A stretch of DNA of 64,000 nt from Zingiber officinale. Its lineage: Eukaryota; Streptophyta; Magnoliopsida; Zingiberales; Zingiberaceae. Position 1 is the first letter of the stretch. Every line of letters starts with the position of its first letter. The stretch lies in contig NC_056000.1 of NCBI RefSeq assembly GCF_018446385.1, positions 38,539,511 to 38,603,510 of the forward strand, written 5' to 3'. The notes under the pieces were generated by a model that was not told the DNA's origin, made no database searches, and saw only the letters and a program-made list of their open reading frames with translations. Positions 21,226 to 31,454 of the stretch are shown here, one piece after another. The position numbers and the translations under genes were made by a program.

Positions 21226-23102
21226 ATGGCCACAGAATGGAATGTTGAGGTGCAACATATTCAACACGTGCAGGCCCCCTCCGGCCTGATTGGAACTGTG
21301 CCAATCAACCACGGGGAAAAGCCAGAGAAGTTCAGTGGGCTGAACTTCAAGAGGTGATTGCAGAAGATGCTCTTTTACCTGACCACGCTCAATCTAGCTC
21401 GGTTCTTGACCGAGGACCCTCCCAAGCGTGCTGAGGATGCTGATGCGCAAACCATTAGTGCAGTGAAGGCATAGACTCATTCTGAGTTCCTTTGCCAAAA
21501 CTACATCCTCAACTGTCTTGCCGACTCGCTGTACGCTGTGTATAGCATGAAGAGAACTACTAAGGAGCTATGGGAATTCTTGGACAAAAAGTATAAGACG
21601 GAGGATGCAAGGGCCAAGAAGTTCATTGTGGGTCGATTCCTATACTACAAGATGGTTGACTCCAAGATGGTGATCTGCCAAGTCCAGGAGCTTCAGGTGA
21701 TCTTGCACAAGATTCACTCAGAAGGGATGGTTCTGAGTGAAACCTTCCAAGTGGCTGCTATCATTGAGAAGCTGCCTCCCGGTTGGAAGGACTTCAAGAA
21801 CTACCTGAAGCACAAGCAGAAGGAGATGAATGTGGAGGAACTCATTGTTCGACTTCACATCGAAGAAGACAACAAGAGTTCAGATAGAAAACTATTCTCT
21901 CAAGCTACTGTGAAAACCAACATGGTCAAACACGGTCAAAACTCGAAATGAAAGAACCCTAAGTCTTCCAAGATGGAACCCAGAGGAGGCATCAACAAAA
22001 AGAAGTTCTCTGGGAAGTGCTTCAACTATGAACGAGTGGGTTACAAATCTTCGGAGTGCAGGAAGCCGAAGAAGAAGCAGGAGGCCAACCTAAACGAGGG
22101 ACTAGAAATGGATAACCTCTACGCTATGGTCTCTGAGTTCAACATGATCGGTTCAAACCCGCGACAATGGTGGATCGATACTGGAGCCACCAGACATGTC
22201 TGCTGCAATAAGGAGCTGCTCCACAACTTTGAAGAAGTCACTGGAGACAAGCTGTTCATGGGGAACTTAGCAACCTCGGACATCATGGGCCAAGGAAAGG
22301 TGGTGCTGAAGATGACCTCGGGCAAAGACCTTACTTTAAACAATGTGTTGTATGTTCTGGAGATTCGGAAGAATCTAGTATCCGGATTACTATTAAGCAA
22401 GCATGACTTTCACATTATTTTTGAGTCAGACAGAGTTGTATTGTACAAGAATGGAATGTTTGTATGAAATGGCTATATATCTGGTGGGTTGTTTAAGCTC
22501 AATGTAATGGTGATTAGGCCTAAGATAAATAAAACTAAAAGCTCTTCCACTTATATGCTTGAGTCTTCGTGTTTGTGGCATGGTAGACTAGGATATGTTA
22601 ACTACGATGTATTGCGTAAATTAATTAATATGCAAAGCATATCAACATTCCTCCTTCACCCAAAACACAAGTGTGAGATTTGTGTTGAAGCAAAAATGAC
22701 AAGGTCATCCTTTCAACATATTAAAAAAAAGTAACAAACTACTTGACCTAATCCACACTGATGTGTGCGACCTAAAATGTACGCCAACACGTGGTAGTAA
22801 AAAATACTTCATCACTTTTGTAGATGATAAAATAAAATACTATTATGTGTATCTTCTCAAAAGTAAGGATGAAGCTATAGAGAAATTTGCTCTATATAAG
22901 ACTGAGGTTGAAAAAGCTTAATAGAAATATTAAGGTGGTTCGAAGTGACCGAGGCAGTGAATATGTATCACCGTTTGTTGAGTTATGTTCTGAACATGGG
23001 ATCAGACACGAAACAATAGCTCCTTATACTCCTCAGCAAAATAGAGTTGATGAGTGAAAGAATCAAACGCTAAAGGAGATGATGAATGCTCTTCTATTGA
23101 AC
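21226..23102 (+). pseudogene. Copia B gag-protease-integrase (truncated)
   Basis: The ATG at 21226 opens a frame (MATEWNVEVQHIQ) that is continuous to 22734 except for four stops: TGA 21355-21357, TAG 21472-21474, TGA 21949-21951 and a TGA near 22466. The first two replace Trp-like positions, as deamination of TGG would give. Domains in order: gag core ([19 protein letters not shown], then [14 protein letters not shown]), a zinc knuckle with Cys-Phe-Asn-Tyr instead of the second Cys (CFNYERVGYKSSEC), protease WWIDTGATRHVC, pre-integrase LWHGRLGYVNYDVL. After a frameshift at the A-run 22725-22731 the integrase core follows (HTDVCD, then VVRSDRGSEYVSPF) and ends at about 23102 in the region of the third catalytic residue. 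Confidence 0.85.
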
Positions 23103-23330
23103 TCTGGTCGACATCAACAATCGAGCGGTGACCTTAAACTCTAGTCGACATCAAGGGTCGAGCGACGACCTTAAATCCCAGTCTTCACCTAGTCCACGTC
23201 AACAATCGAGCGACGACCTTAAACCCGGATCTACATCAACGGTTGAGCGGTGACCTTAAACCACAGTATTCACCTAATCTTCCTCAACGGTCAAGCGACG
23301 ACCTTAAACTCTTGGCTCAGTGAGCGGGCA
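23103..23330. repeat. Tandem repeats in the gypsy post-pol region
   Basis: About five degenerate units of 40-60 bp ending in GAGCGGTGACCTTAAAC or GAGCGACGACCTTAAAC, with CATCAACAATC-type middles. Gypsy elements of the Tat lineage often have such repeats between pol and the antisense ORF. The copia B fragment stops at this array. 23331-23592 holds nothing I recognise. Confidence 0.65.
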
Positions 23331-23592
23331 AGCGTCGATGAATCGTGAACCCGGACTACTCAAAAGTTTGAAGTCTTTAAAATACAGTGATCGTTCGGGA
23401 CTATTCTTCAAAATATTCCAGGGTCGATCGGAAGGTCGCGGAATCATAATGAACTCTAAAGACAAAAAAGATCGATCGGCTAAATGGACTAATCGTAGAC
23501 GATCGGAGGAGTCACGAGGCCACGAGTTGAAAAAACAAATACAAGGAGATTAAGCTTGGCCGAACGGACAAGCATTCATTAAAACTTTAAAA

Positions 23593-24690
23593 TTTTTACA
23601 GGGAGGAACTCTCAACCTCACTCAAGCAAATCTAAGGCGTCATCAGGCAGAGACGCGGAAAGTTTGCCCCGGCTAATGATGTTGCTGGTCAGAGTTGCCG
23701 ATAGGTAGCCTCCCTCTCTGAGCTGGTCAATCATCCCGTCGATCACCAGGTCGAATAGGGTGAAGTGTCCGGTCAATGACTTTATCGTTGAAAGTATCCG
23801 AGTGGATGTAGTTCTTCTTCATAATCTCGAACTGGCTAGCCTCGACATCTTGGTAAGCCTTCAAAGCCGCTTGGGAGGCCTCCAGCCCGTCCTTTGCGGT
23901 GGCAAGCGCATTATTTTTTACGGAGAGTTGGCCGCGAAGGGCAACTTCTTCAGTCAACCGACTGTTCCGCTCGGCCACTAGAAAATCCTCAACTTCCTTG
24001 AGTTTCTTGGCCAGAGCCTGGGCCTCCTTATTCTTCAAGTCGAGGTCTTCAATGGACCGAAGCTTCCTCGCATTGGCCGACTCGATCTTGGCGTCAAAAG
24101 TGCTAACCTGCTTGTTGAGTCGAACCAGCAGAGTGGTCTGCTCTATGCTTTTTCCCGCTCGGCTTCTAATAGATGTTGGTTGCTCTTCTCCAAGTCGTCC
24201 CTCAGCTTAGACACTTCAGCATTCGTCTGCTGCTAAGAGGAGGATGACTGGTCGCTCGACGTTTTCAGTTTCTTCACTTCCTCCTCCAAAAAATGTGGGC
24301 CTTTGGCACATGGTCAGGCTCTCCACCCAGTACTGCAAACAATAAAGAGAATATAAGCTCCGATTAGAGATAAACTATGAAAATGCAATACTTATCCCAG
24401 TAGACATCTGGGTGTGGTTGTCCGCGAGTGACCCCGGAGGCATCATCGCTGCACGGGCCCAGACATCAACCCATTTTTGGGCGAGTGGCCCTTGGATGAT
24501 TATTTGGTGCTCGAGAGCTCGGGATTCAGCTCTAGATTCACACCACTTCTCAGTCGGCAGATGCAGTACCACTGTTATATGGCGCAGGTCGTTTGGGGCT
24601 GACTAAGCAAAGGTAGCTCATCTGGGCAGCCGTGACGAAGACGCCAGACGGATGCCCGATTTCTTGACCTTTGATGGTGGTGGCATGAAA
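23593..24690 (-). pseudogene. Gypsy antisense ORF, 3' half (coiled-coil part)
   Basis: Read on the minus strand, 24572-24375 and 24038-23727 are open. The second stretch is a long charged coiled coil (QALAKKLKEVEDFLVAERNS and following, about 80 residues), and downstream frames read a C-terminal domain near 23700-23600. The 5' half of the same ORF lies at 53435-52239, separated by copia D, which inserted in it with a near-perfect duplication (TGAAA/TGAAG). Antisense ORFs at this place in Tat-lineage gypsy elements encode proteins of unknown function; frame breaks make this copy a pseudogene. Confidence 0.6.
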
Positions 24691-25690
24691 TGTAAGGAAC
24701 TAGGGCGCTAAACACGCTTAATGCAGCGGAAAACTTCTAGTTCCTCCAGAAGATCCATGTGAAGGGAAAGACATGTTATAATCTATACTAAGTTTATATC
24801 ATGATAGTATACCTTTGATGCATGCACACGAACTCCAAACAGCTTGGATCTCAGCATGATCACATGTTCGCGCCTCTATGATATCCACATGAACAAGTGT
24901 CCGTTTGTCTCACAAACTCGTAAAATGAAGAAGGCAACCACCTAAGGTTATACTAGCAACCTTGATAGGAGGTCTTGAACTAGAGGAGAAGAGAAGAGGA
25001 AGGAAAATAAAGAAGTCAACCAAAATGAGAGAAAAAAATGCTTAAGTATTTTCATCCAATGAAAATACTTAATGAGCATTAATGAATATTTACACTCCAT
25101 TAAGGACCGCATTTAAACCTCTTTATTTTGAATTCAATTTCAAAAATTGAATGATTCATTGAATTTCAAAATTCAATAAATTAATCTCCATTAATCTTCT
25201 TAGTGAATGAATTCACTTGAGTTTAACTCAAGTCTAATCCACTTGAATCTAACTCAAGTCCAATTCAATCGAGTCTTACTCAATTGATCTCATGCAATTT
25301 CAAATATAATGAATCACTATTTCATTAATTCGTATTGACTCCTTGAGTCTAGTTTGAATTGGACTCAATCTAATAATTAGATCCAATTGAGTCTAACTCA
25401 ATAATTACAATTCGGATTAGACTTAATCCAATGATTCATCATATGAACCCATCTCTAAATCTACTTATTTTTTGTGTGTGACCCAATAGGTTCTCGTAAC
25501 GTTGGCAATGTATACAAATCAATATTTAGATACATAAGCAATGAGTGACATCTAGCAAAGTATCATTGCTACCCAAGTGATGAGAAAGTCAAGATCCGAA
25601 CTAACCTGTCTATGGCTATTATCTTGTATGGCTTAGTCCCTCTATCCTTGATATCTAGATTGATCAATAAGGCATAAACCGTGTCATCCT

Positions 25691-26862
25691 TGTTGGTGCA
25701 GTTAACAATAGCAGTCTAACTCAAGTTTTGATGAATGACAAAGTAGGTTAAGTCAGTTTCATATTGATCTAACATTTCTATGAAGTGTACAGGAGAAGCC
25801 TAGACGAGTCGACGAGCTGACCTAACATCTGGTATGAAGTCCAGCTAGGTCGATGGGCTGACCTGATAGCTGGCACGAAACCCAGACAAGTCGACGGACT
25901 GACCTGACATCTGGAACAAAGTCCATCTAGGTCGATGGGCTGACCTGATAGCTGGCACAAAGTCCAGAAGGGTTGACGAGCTGACCTGACGTCTGGCACG
26001 AAGTCCAGCTAGGTCAATGGGCTGACCTGATAGTTGGCACGAAGTCCAGATGGGTCGAAGGCCTGACCGGATGTCTGGCAGGTAAGTTAAGGTAAGTCAC
26101 TGGAAGGGAGTGACTGTGAGGATGCGTTCTTGGGAAGGGAAGTTAGACGTCAATCCAACTTAGAATCATTTTGGTACTCTAATTTGAGATCTTGATTAGA
26201 TTCTAGTCTCGGTGAGATAGAATCTAATTACTATTCTGTTTGATTATAAACTATGCTAATACTCTATTTTGTAGGATATATAATTTATGTTTACCTCGGA
26301 CTAACGTTTTCTTGCAGGAAGGAGATTGCTGGAAAATAAGGATCCAGGTGCCCGGAAGGGATCCGGGCGCCCGGAGGCAAGTTTTATCCTCCAACGCACG
26401 TCGACACATGGAACTTTGTGATTGGCTTGGCTATGTCACATTCCAAGCGCCCGAAAGGGATCTGGGCGCCCGAAGACTCCTATATAAGGAGGGTGAAAGC
26501 TAGAGCAAAGAGAACTGACAACACAAGATCTTTCATTGCTTGCTCTGCTGTGCTCCTGCGACACTGCGACCAGCAAAGTGCTGTTTTTCTTTTTAGTCTT
26601 TATTGTCGGTATTTCTTTTTTCTTAAAAGCAATTCTGTACTCTACTTTTGTAATATTTCGAATTGCTAGTGGATTACCCAACGAAAGCACTCAACGGGTG
26701 CGGGTCTTGGAGTAGGAGCCGATATAAGCTCCAAACCAAGTAAAAAATTACTTGTATTAGCGTTGCTTTAATTTTATTTATTCCGCTACGTACTTGATCT
26801 TCTTTGCGACATTTTTAAATCGATATTCACCCCCCCCCTCTATCGAATTACACAATCCAACA
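25691..26862 (+). mobile_element. Solo Sirevirus LTR in the copia D left LTR
   Basis: Begins TGTTGGTGCAG, ends ATCCAACA, flanked by the perfect duplication ATCCT (25686-25690 and 26863-26867). It matches the Sirevirus LTR at 1857-2961 throughout, including the hairpin array (25795-26075, arms such as CCAGCTA/TAGCTGG), the GGCGCC words (26341-26475), a TATA box at 26481-26488 and the C-run near the end. No internal sequence remains. Confidence 0.93.
26481..26488 (+). promoter_or_regulatory. Probable TATA box of the solo Sirevirus LTR
   Basis: TATATAAG followed by GAGG, aligned with the TATAAAA at 2586-2592 of the related LTR. Confidence 0.55.
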
Positions 26863-27620
26863 ATCCTTTTATCAACCTTTTATGTTTCTTGATCTCTAAG
26901 TAGACACACTCAATCAAATAAGTTCAATATCTCATATTGACTCATTTGCGCATGACCATGCTTTCTTGTGTCGTACTAATCAAGGGACCTACAGACATCA
27001 CTTCTGTCATATGGAAGGGATAGATATCATCTACATCACTCACATCCCTCCGCATAATTCATTACATACCTAGTGATCAACTTTATTGTCCACCTTGTTA
27101 CAGGTGGTGTTTGCCAATACCAAAGTACACAACTCCTTATGTAGAGAACCGTAGTGACTTCAAGTCTAAGGACTATTCATATTAATAATCACATGAGAAT
27201 ATTTATGACACTCATATAGCGATCCATGAAACATTCTCATGGCGAGTCATTCAGTATATATTCTTTAATATAAACACATGTGTCAACTTGATATCTCATA
27301 TCCATGACTTGTGAGATCAAGTCATCTATTGACCTACATGCTAGTCTCAATGCATTAATATTGTCCTTGTATATTAATGCTTGACTAGGAATAGTTAAAA
27401 GTAGTGTTCCATGTATATCTACAATATCTCACTATCAATTCAACTAATTGATATACTGTAGATAAGAACCTACTACCCAAGGACATTATTATACTTATTC
27501 AATCGACACTGAACTAAAATAAATATAATAACCAACTTTATCTTTTATTCATAATGAAATATGATACAAAATGAGCCCTTTACAATCATCTCATAATTGG
27601 TACTAGAGCTAATACTAATA

Positions 27621-29400
27621 ATCTCCCACTAGCACTAGTGTCAATCACTAAGAATCAAATATCCATTGACTTAGTGTGACCATCATGCTTCCTCTGTGCC
27701 AAAGCCTTAGTCAAAGGATCTGCAATGTTAGCATCGATCGGGACTCTACATATCCTCACATCTCTTCTATCGATGTTATCTCGAATGAGATGGAAACATC
27801 GTAGTATGTGTTTGGATCTCTGATGAGAACGAGGTTCCTTAGCCTGTGCAATAGCCCCATTATTATCACAATATAGGTCTTTTGGGTTCGCTATACTAGG
27901 AATAATACCAAACTCTGTGATGAACTTCCTGATCCAAATAGCCTCCTTTACTGCAGCTGAAGCAGAAATGTACTCGATCTCTGTTGTAGAATCAGCTACT
28001 GTGTCCTGCTTTGAACTCTTTCAGCTCATAGCACCACCATTTAAGAAAAACACATAACCTGACTGTGATTTGTAATCATCCTTGTCAGTTTGAAAGCTAG
28101 CATCAGTGTAACCCTTTACAACAACCTCTTCATCGCCTCTAAAGATCAAGAAATAATCTTGAGTCCTTCTCAAGTACTTAAGAATATTCTTAACTGCTGT
28201 CCAGTGACCTTCACATGGATCTGACTGGTATCTACTCATGATGCTTAAAGTATACAAGATATCTGGATGAGTACAAAGCATGGTGTACATGATAGACCCT
28301 ATAGCAGATGCATAAGGAATCTGATCCATGCGGTCCCTTTCTTCCTTAGAAGAGGGGCATTGAGTCTTTAAAAGACTCACATCATGTGACATCGGCAGGA
28401 ATCCCTTCTTGGAATTCTCTATGGCAAAATGTTTAAGCACCTTGTCAATGTATGCACTCTGGCATAGGCCAAGTAATCTTTTAGATCTATCTCTATAGAT
28501 CTTAAGGCCTAAAATATAGGCGGCTTCACCTAAGTCTTTCATTGAAAAACAATTCTCAAGTCAAGTCTTCACTGACTGAGGAATAGGGATATCATTTCCA
28601 ATGAGAAGTATATCATCTATATACAATATAAGAAAGATGATTGTGCTCCCATTAACCTTCTTATAGACACAAGGTTCATCTTCATTCTTAATGAAACCAA
28701 ACGTTTTGATTGCATCATGGAATCGAAGATTCTAGCTTCTAGAAGCTTGCTTTAATCCATAAATGGATCTTTGCAGCTTACAAACCTTTCCAGCATTCTT
28801 TGGATCTACAAAACCCTTAGGTTATATCATGTACACATCCTCGAGTAGATTTCCATTAAGAAATGTGATTTTGACATCTATCTGCCAGATCTCATAATCA
28901 TTGTAAGCTGCAATAGCAAGTAAAATCTGAATAGACTTGAGCATCGCAACTGGTGAAAAAGTTTCATCATAGTCTATAACATGAATTTGCTTGAAATCTT
29001 TAGCTACCAATCTACATTTATAGGTACGCATATGCCCATCCATGTCAGTCTTCACTTTGAAACCCCACTTACACCCAATGGGTTTGATCCCGTCAGGTGG
29101 ATCAACCAAAGTCCATACTTGGTTAGTGTATATGTATTCCATTTTGAATCTCATGGCCTCTAGCCATTTCTCAGAATCTAGGCTCTGTACAGCTTCCTGA
29201 TAAGATGTAGGCTCATTAAGACCAACAAGCACTACATCGCCATGGTCAGACAAGAGAAATGAATATCTCTCAGGTTGACGACGAGTCCTATCAGATCTGC
29301 GTAGAGCGTGTGCTACTTGAACAGGTTGTTGCTTCACAACTTCTTGCGGTGTAACAAAATCCTGATCCACAACATCTTGTGGTACCTGTTCAAATTTCCA
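27621..29400 (-). pseudogene. Copia D reverse transcriptase and RNase H
   Basis: Read right to left: 29370-28822 holds the start of the reverse transcriptase domain (KPIGCKWGFKVKTDMDGHMR, RLVAKDFKQIHVIDYDETFS, VKITFLNGNL) after a linker typical of copia pol. The catalytic box YIDD is read at about 28611-28624 in a segment broken by stops (28560-28820). 28542-28021 continues through MKDLGEAAYILGLKIYRDRS to the RNase H start (KGYTDASFQTDKDDYKSQSG). The rest of RNase H (27621-28020) is readable in pieces. Function: synthesis of element cDNA in the cytoplasmic particle. Confidence 0.87.
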
Positions 29401-30620
29401 TCAAGGTGTCAGTGCTAGTTTGTGCATCTTGAATTTCTTGAAGATCGACTTTACTCCCACTAATTTTTCTAGAAACAAATTCTCTTTCTAAAAAGACACC
29501 AGTTCTGGCAACAAACATCTTGCCTTGTGTGGGATTATAAAAGTAGTATCCCTTTGTTTCCTTGGGATATCTTACAAAATAGCACTTATCTTATTTGGGT
29601 CCTAGTTTATCTGAGACTTATCATCGAACGTAAGTCTCACAATCCCAAATCTTCATGAAAGACAACTTGGGACTCTTCCCAATCCATATCGTATATGGTG
29701 TCTTTATGACAGCCTTAGATGGAATGCGGTTAAGTGTGAAAGCGATCGTCTCTAGAGCATGTTCTCAGAAGAAAGTAGGAAGATCTGTATGACTCATCAT
29801 CAATCGTATCATATCTAATAAAGTATAATTTCTCCTTTCTGATATATCATTCCATTGTGGTGTTCTAGGTGGAGTGAGTTGAGATATGATCCCACACTCA
29901 ACAAGATGGTCATAAAACTCTTGGCTAAGGTATTCCTCACCTTGATCTGATCGAAGCATCTTAATACTCTTACCAAGTTAGTTTTGCACTTCATTCTTAA
30001 ATTCTTTGAACTTTTCAAAGGATTCTGACTTGTGTCTCATCAAATACACATAGTCGTATCTACTAAAATCATTAATGAAAATAATGAAGTAATGATAGCA
30101 TCCTCTAGTTTCTATTTTGAAAGGGCCACATACATCAATATGTATGAGTCCTAACAAATCATTAGCCCTTTCGCTATGCCCACTAAATGGAGTCTTTGTC
30201 ATCTTACCTTGAAGACAAGATTTGCATGCCTCATATGATTCAAAATCAAATGAGTCCAAAAGTCCATCCTTATGGAGTTGGGATATGCAACTCTCATTTA
30301 TGTGACCCAAGTGATAATGCCAGAGATATGTTTGGTTCAAATTGTTAGACTTGAACCGTTTGGTATTAATATTATAGATTAGGTTTTCAAAATCTAGAAC
30401 ATAGAGGTTATTCATAAGAGGTGCACTATAATAGAACATATCATTGAAATAAACAGAACAACATTTGTCCTTTATTACAAATGAAAAACCTTTCTTGTTC
30501 AAACAAGAAATAGAGATAATGTTCTTTGTCAAAGTAGGCACATAATAGCACTCTTCTAGTTCTAAAACAAGCCTAGTGGGCAAAGATAAGGAATATGTTC
30601 CTACAGCGACAGAGCAACTC
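29401..30620 (-). pseudogene. Copia D integrase with pre-integrase domain
   Basis: 30583-29978 reads the end of the protease-integrase linker (LEECYYVPTLTKNIISISCL), the pre-integrase block LWHYHLGHINESCI, the zinc-binding CKSCLQGKMTKTPF, and the catalytic core start with IHIDVCGP (first Asp). After a frame change near 29980, 29959-29765 carries RSDQGEEYLSQEF (second Asp) and TPQWNDISERRNYTLLDM (catalytic Glu in the NG(V/I)xER-type motif, here NDISER). The remainder down to 29401 is readable with breaks. Integrase inserts the cDNA into the genome. Confidence 0.87.
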
Positions 30621-31449
30621 TTGCACCATTGCCTACTCGTAGGTCCATTTCACCTTTTGTCAATGCTCTACTATTTCTCAACCCCTGCACATTAGTACAA
30701 ATGTGAGATGTACATTAGGTATCTAATATCCATAAATAAAAAATAGATAGATTGACTTCTATAACATATATATCTGAGGCCGAAGTCTCACTTCTCTTCT
30801 GTTTCAGTTCCTCTAGGTACACTTTGCAGTTCCTCTTCCAGAGTCTGGTCTCACCATAGTGGAAGCTTCCTTAGCAATCCCACCTTTGGGGTTCAGTGAG
30901 TCTTGCCCTTGCCTTTAGCTTGAGTCTTACCCTTACCTTTAGGCTTCCACATGCCTTTGCCTTTAGACGCCATCAAAATGGTACTAGGCTTTGCCTTCTT
31001 AAGGTTGAGTTCAGCAGTTCTCAACATGCTTAACATCTCAGGCAGCGGTTTGTCAATTTCATTCATATTATAGTTCATGATGAATTGACTATAGCTATCG
31101 GGCAATAACTACAAGATAAGATCTATAGTCAATTCTTGGCCTAATGGAAATCCCAATCATTGTAGGTTTTCTACATACCCAATCATTTTGTGTACATATG
31201 GCCCTACGGGACTTCCTTCTTGCATTCTGCATTGAAACAATGTTTTAGAGATCTCAAATCTCTCATGGCTTGTTTGTCCTTGATATAGTTGTCTAAGATG
31301 TTCAATCATATCATAAGCATCCATGTTCTCATATTGCTTCTGAAGCTCAGAGTTCATGGTGGCGAGCATAAGGCATGACACATCTAATGCATCATCTTGA
31401 TGCTTCTTGTAAGCATCCCTATCAGCTCTAGTGGTAGTAGTAGGGGGTG
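30621..31449 (-). pseudogene. Copia D gag, main part
   Basis: 31381-31157 is the UBN2-type core (LATMNSELQKQYENMDAYDM, LYQGQTSHERFEISKTLFQC), 31105-30893 continues (MPDSYSQFIMNYNMNEIDKP) into a lysine-rich stretch (KGKGMWKPKGKGKTQAKGKG). The zinc knuckle and protease that should follow in 30890-30620 are only faintly visible. The N-terminus lies at 34192-34039 beyond the solo LTR; the frame joins across it once one CTTCA copy is removed. Confidence 0.82.
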
Positions 31450-31454
31450 CTTCA

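Larger units (their letters stand above)
18713..23102 (+). mobile_element. Copia B: 5' fragment of a plus-strand Ty1/copia element
   Basis: Between gypsy gag and the gypsy post-pol repeats lies an LTR-like and leader region (about 18713-21225) followed by copia gag, protease and the first part of integrase (21226-23102), which stops in mid-domain. I could not find a second LTR or a clean duplication. The simplest reading is a copia insertion followed by a deletion that removed its 3' half together with gypsy pol. The left boundary is uncertain by some tens of bases. Confidence 0.7.
24691..27620 (-). mobile_element. Copia D 3' LTR (left), interrupted
   Basis: 24691-25690 and 26868-27620 are one LTR split by the solo LTR at 25691-26862. 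The join is confirmed by the right LTR, where the same words (GTGTCATCCT then TTATCAACCTTTT) are adjacent at 49091-49113. Repeated words such as GAGTCTAACTCAAGTC mark 25190-25440. The minus-strand polypurine tract GTGGGAGAT lies at 27621-27630, just inside. Confidence 0.88.
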
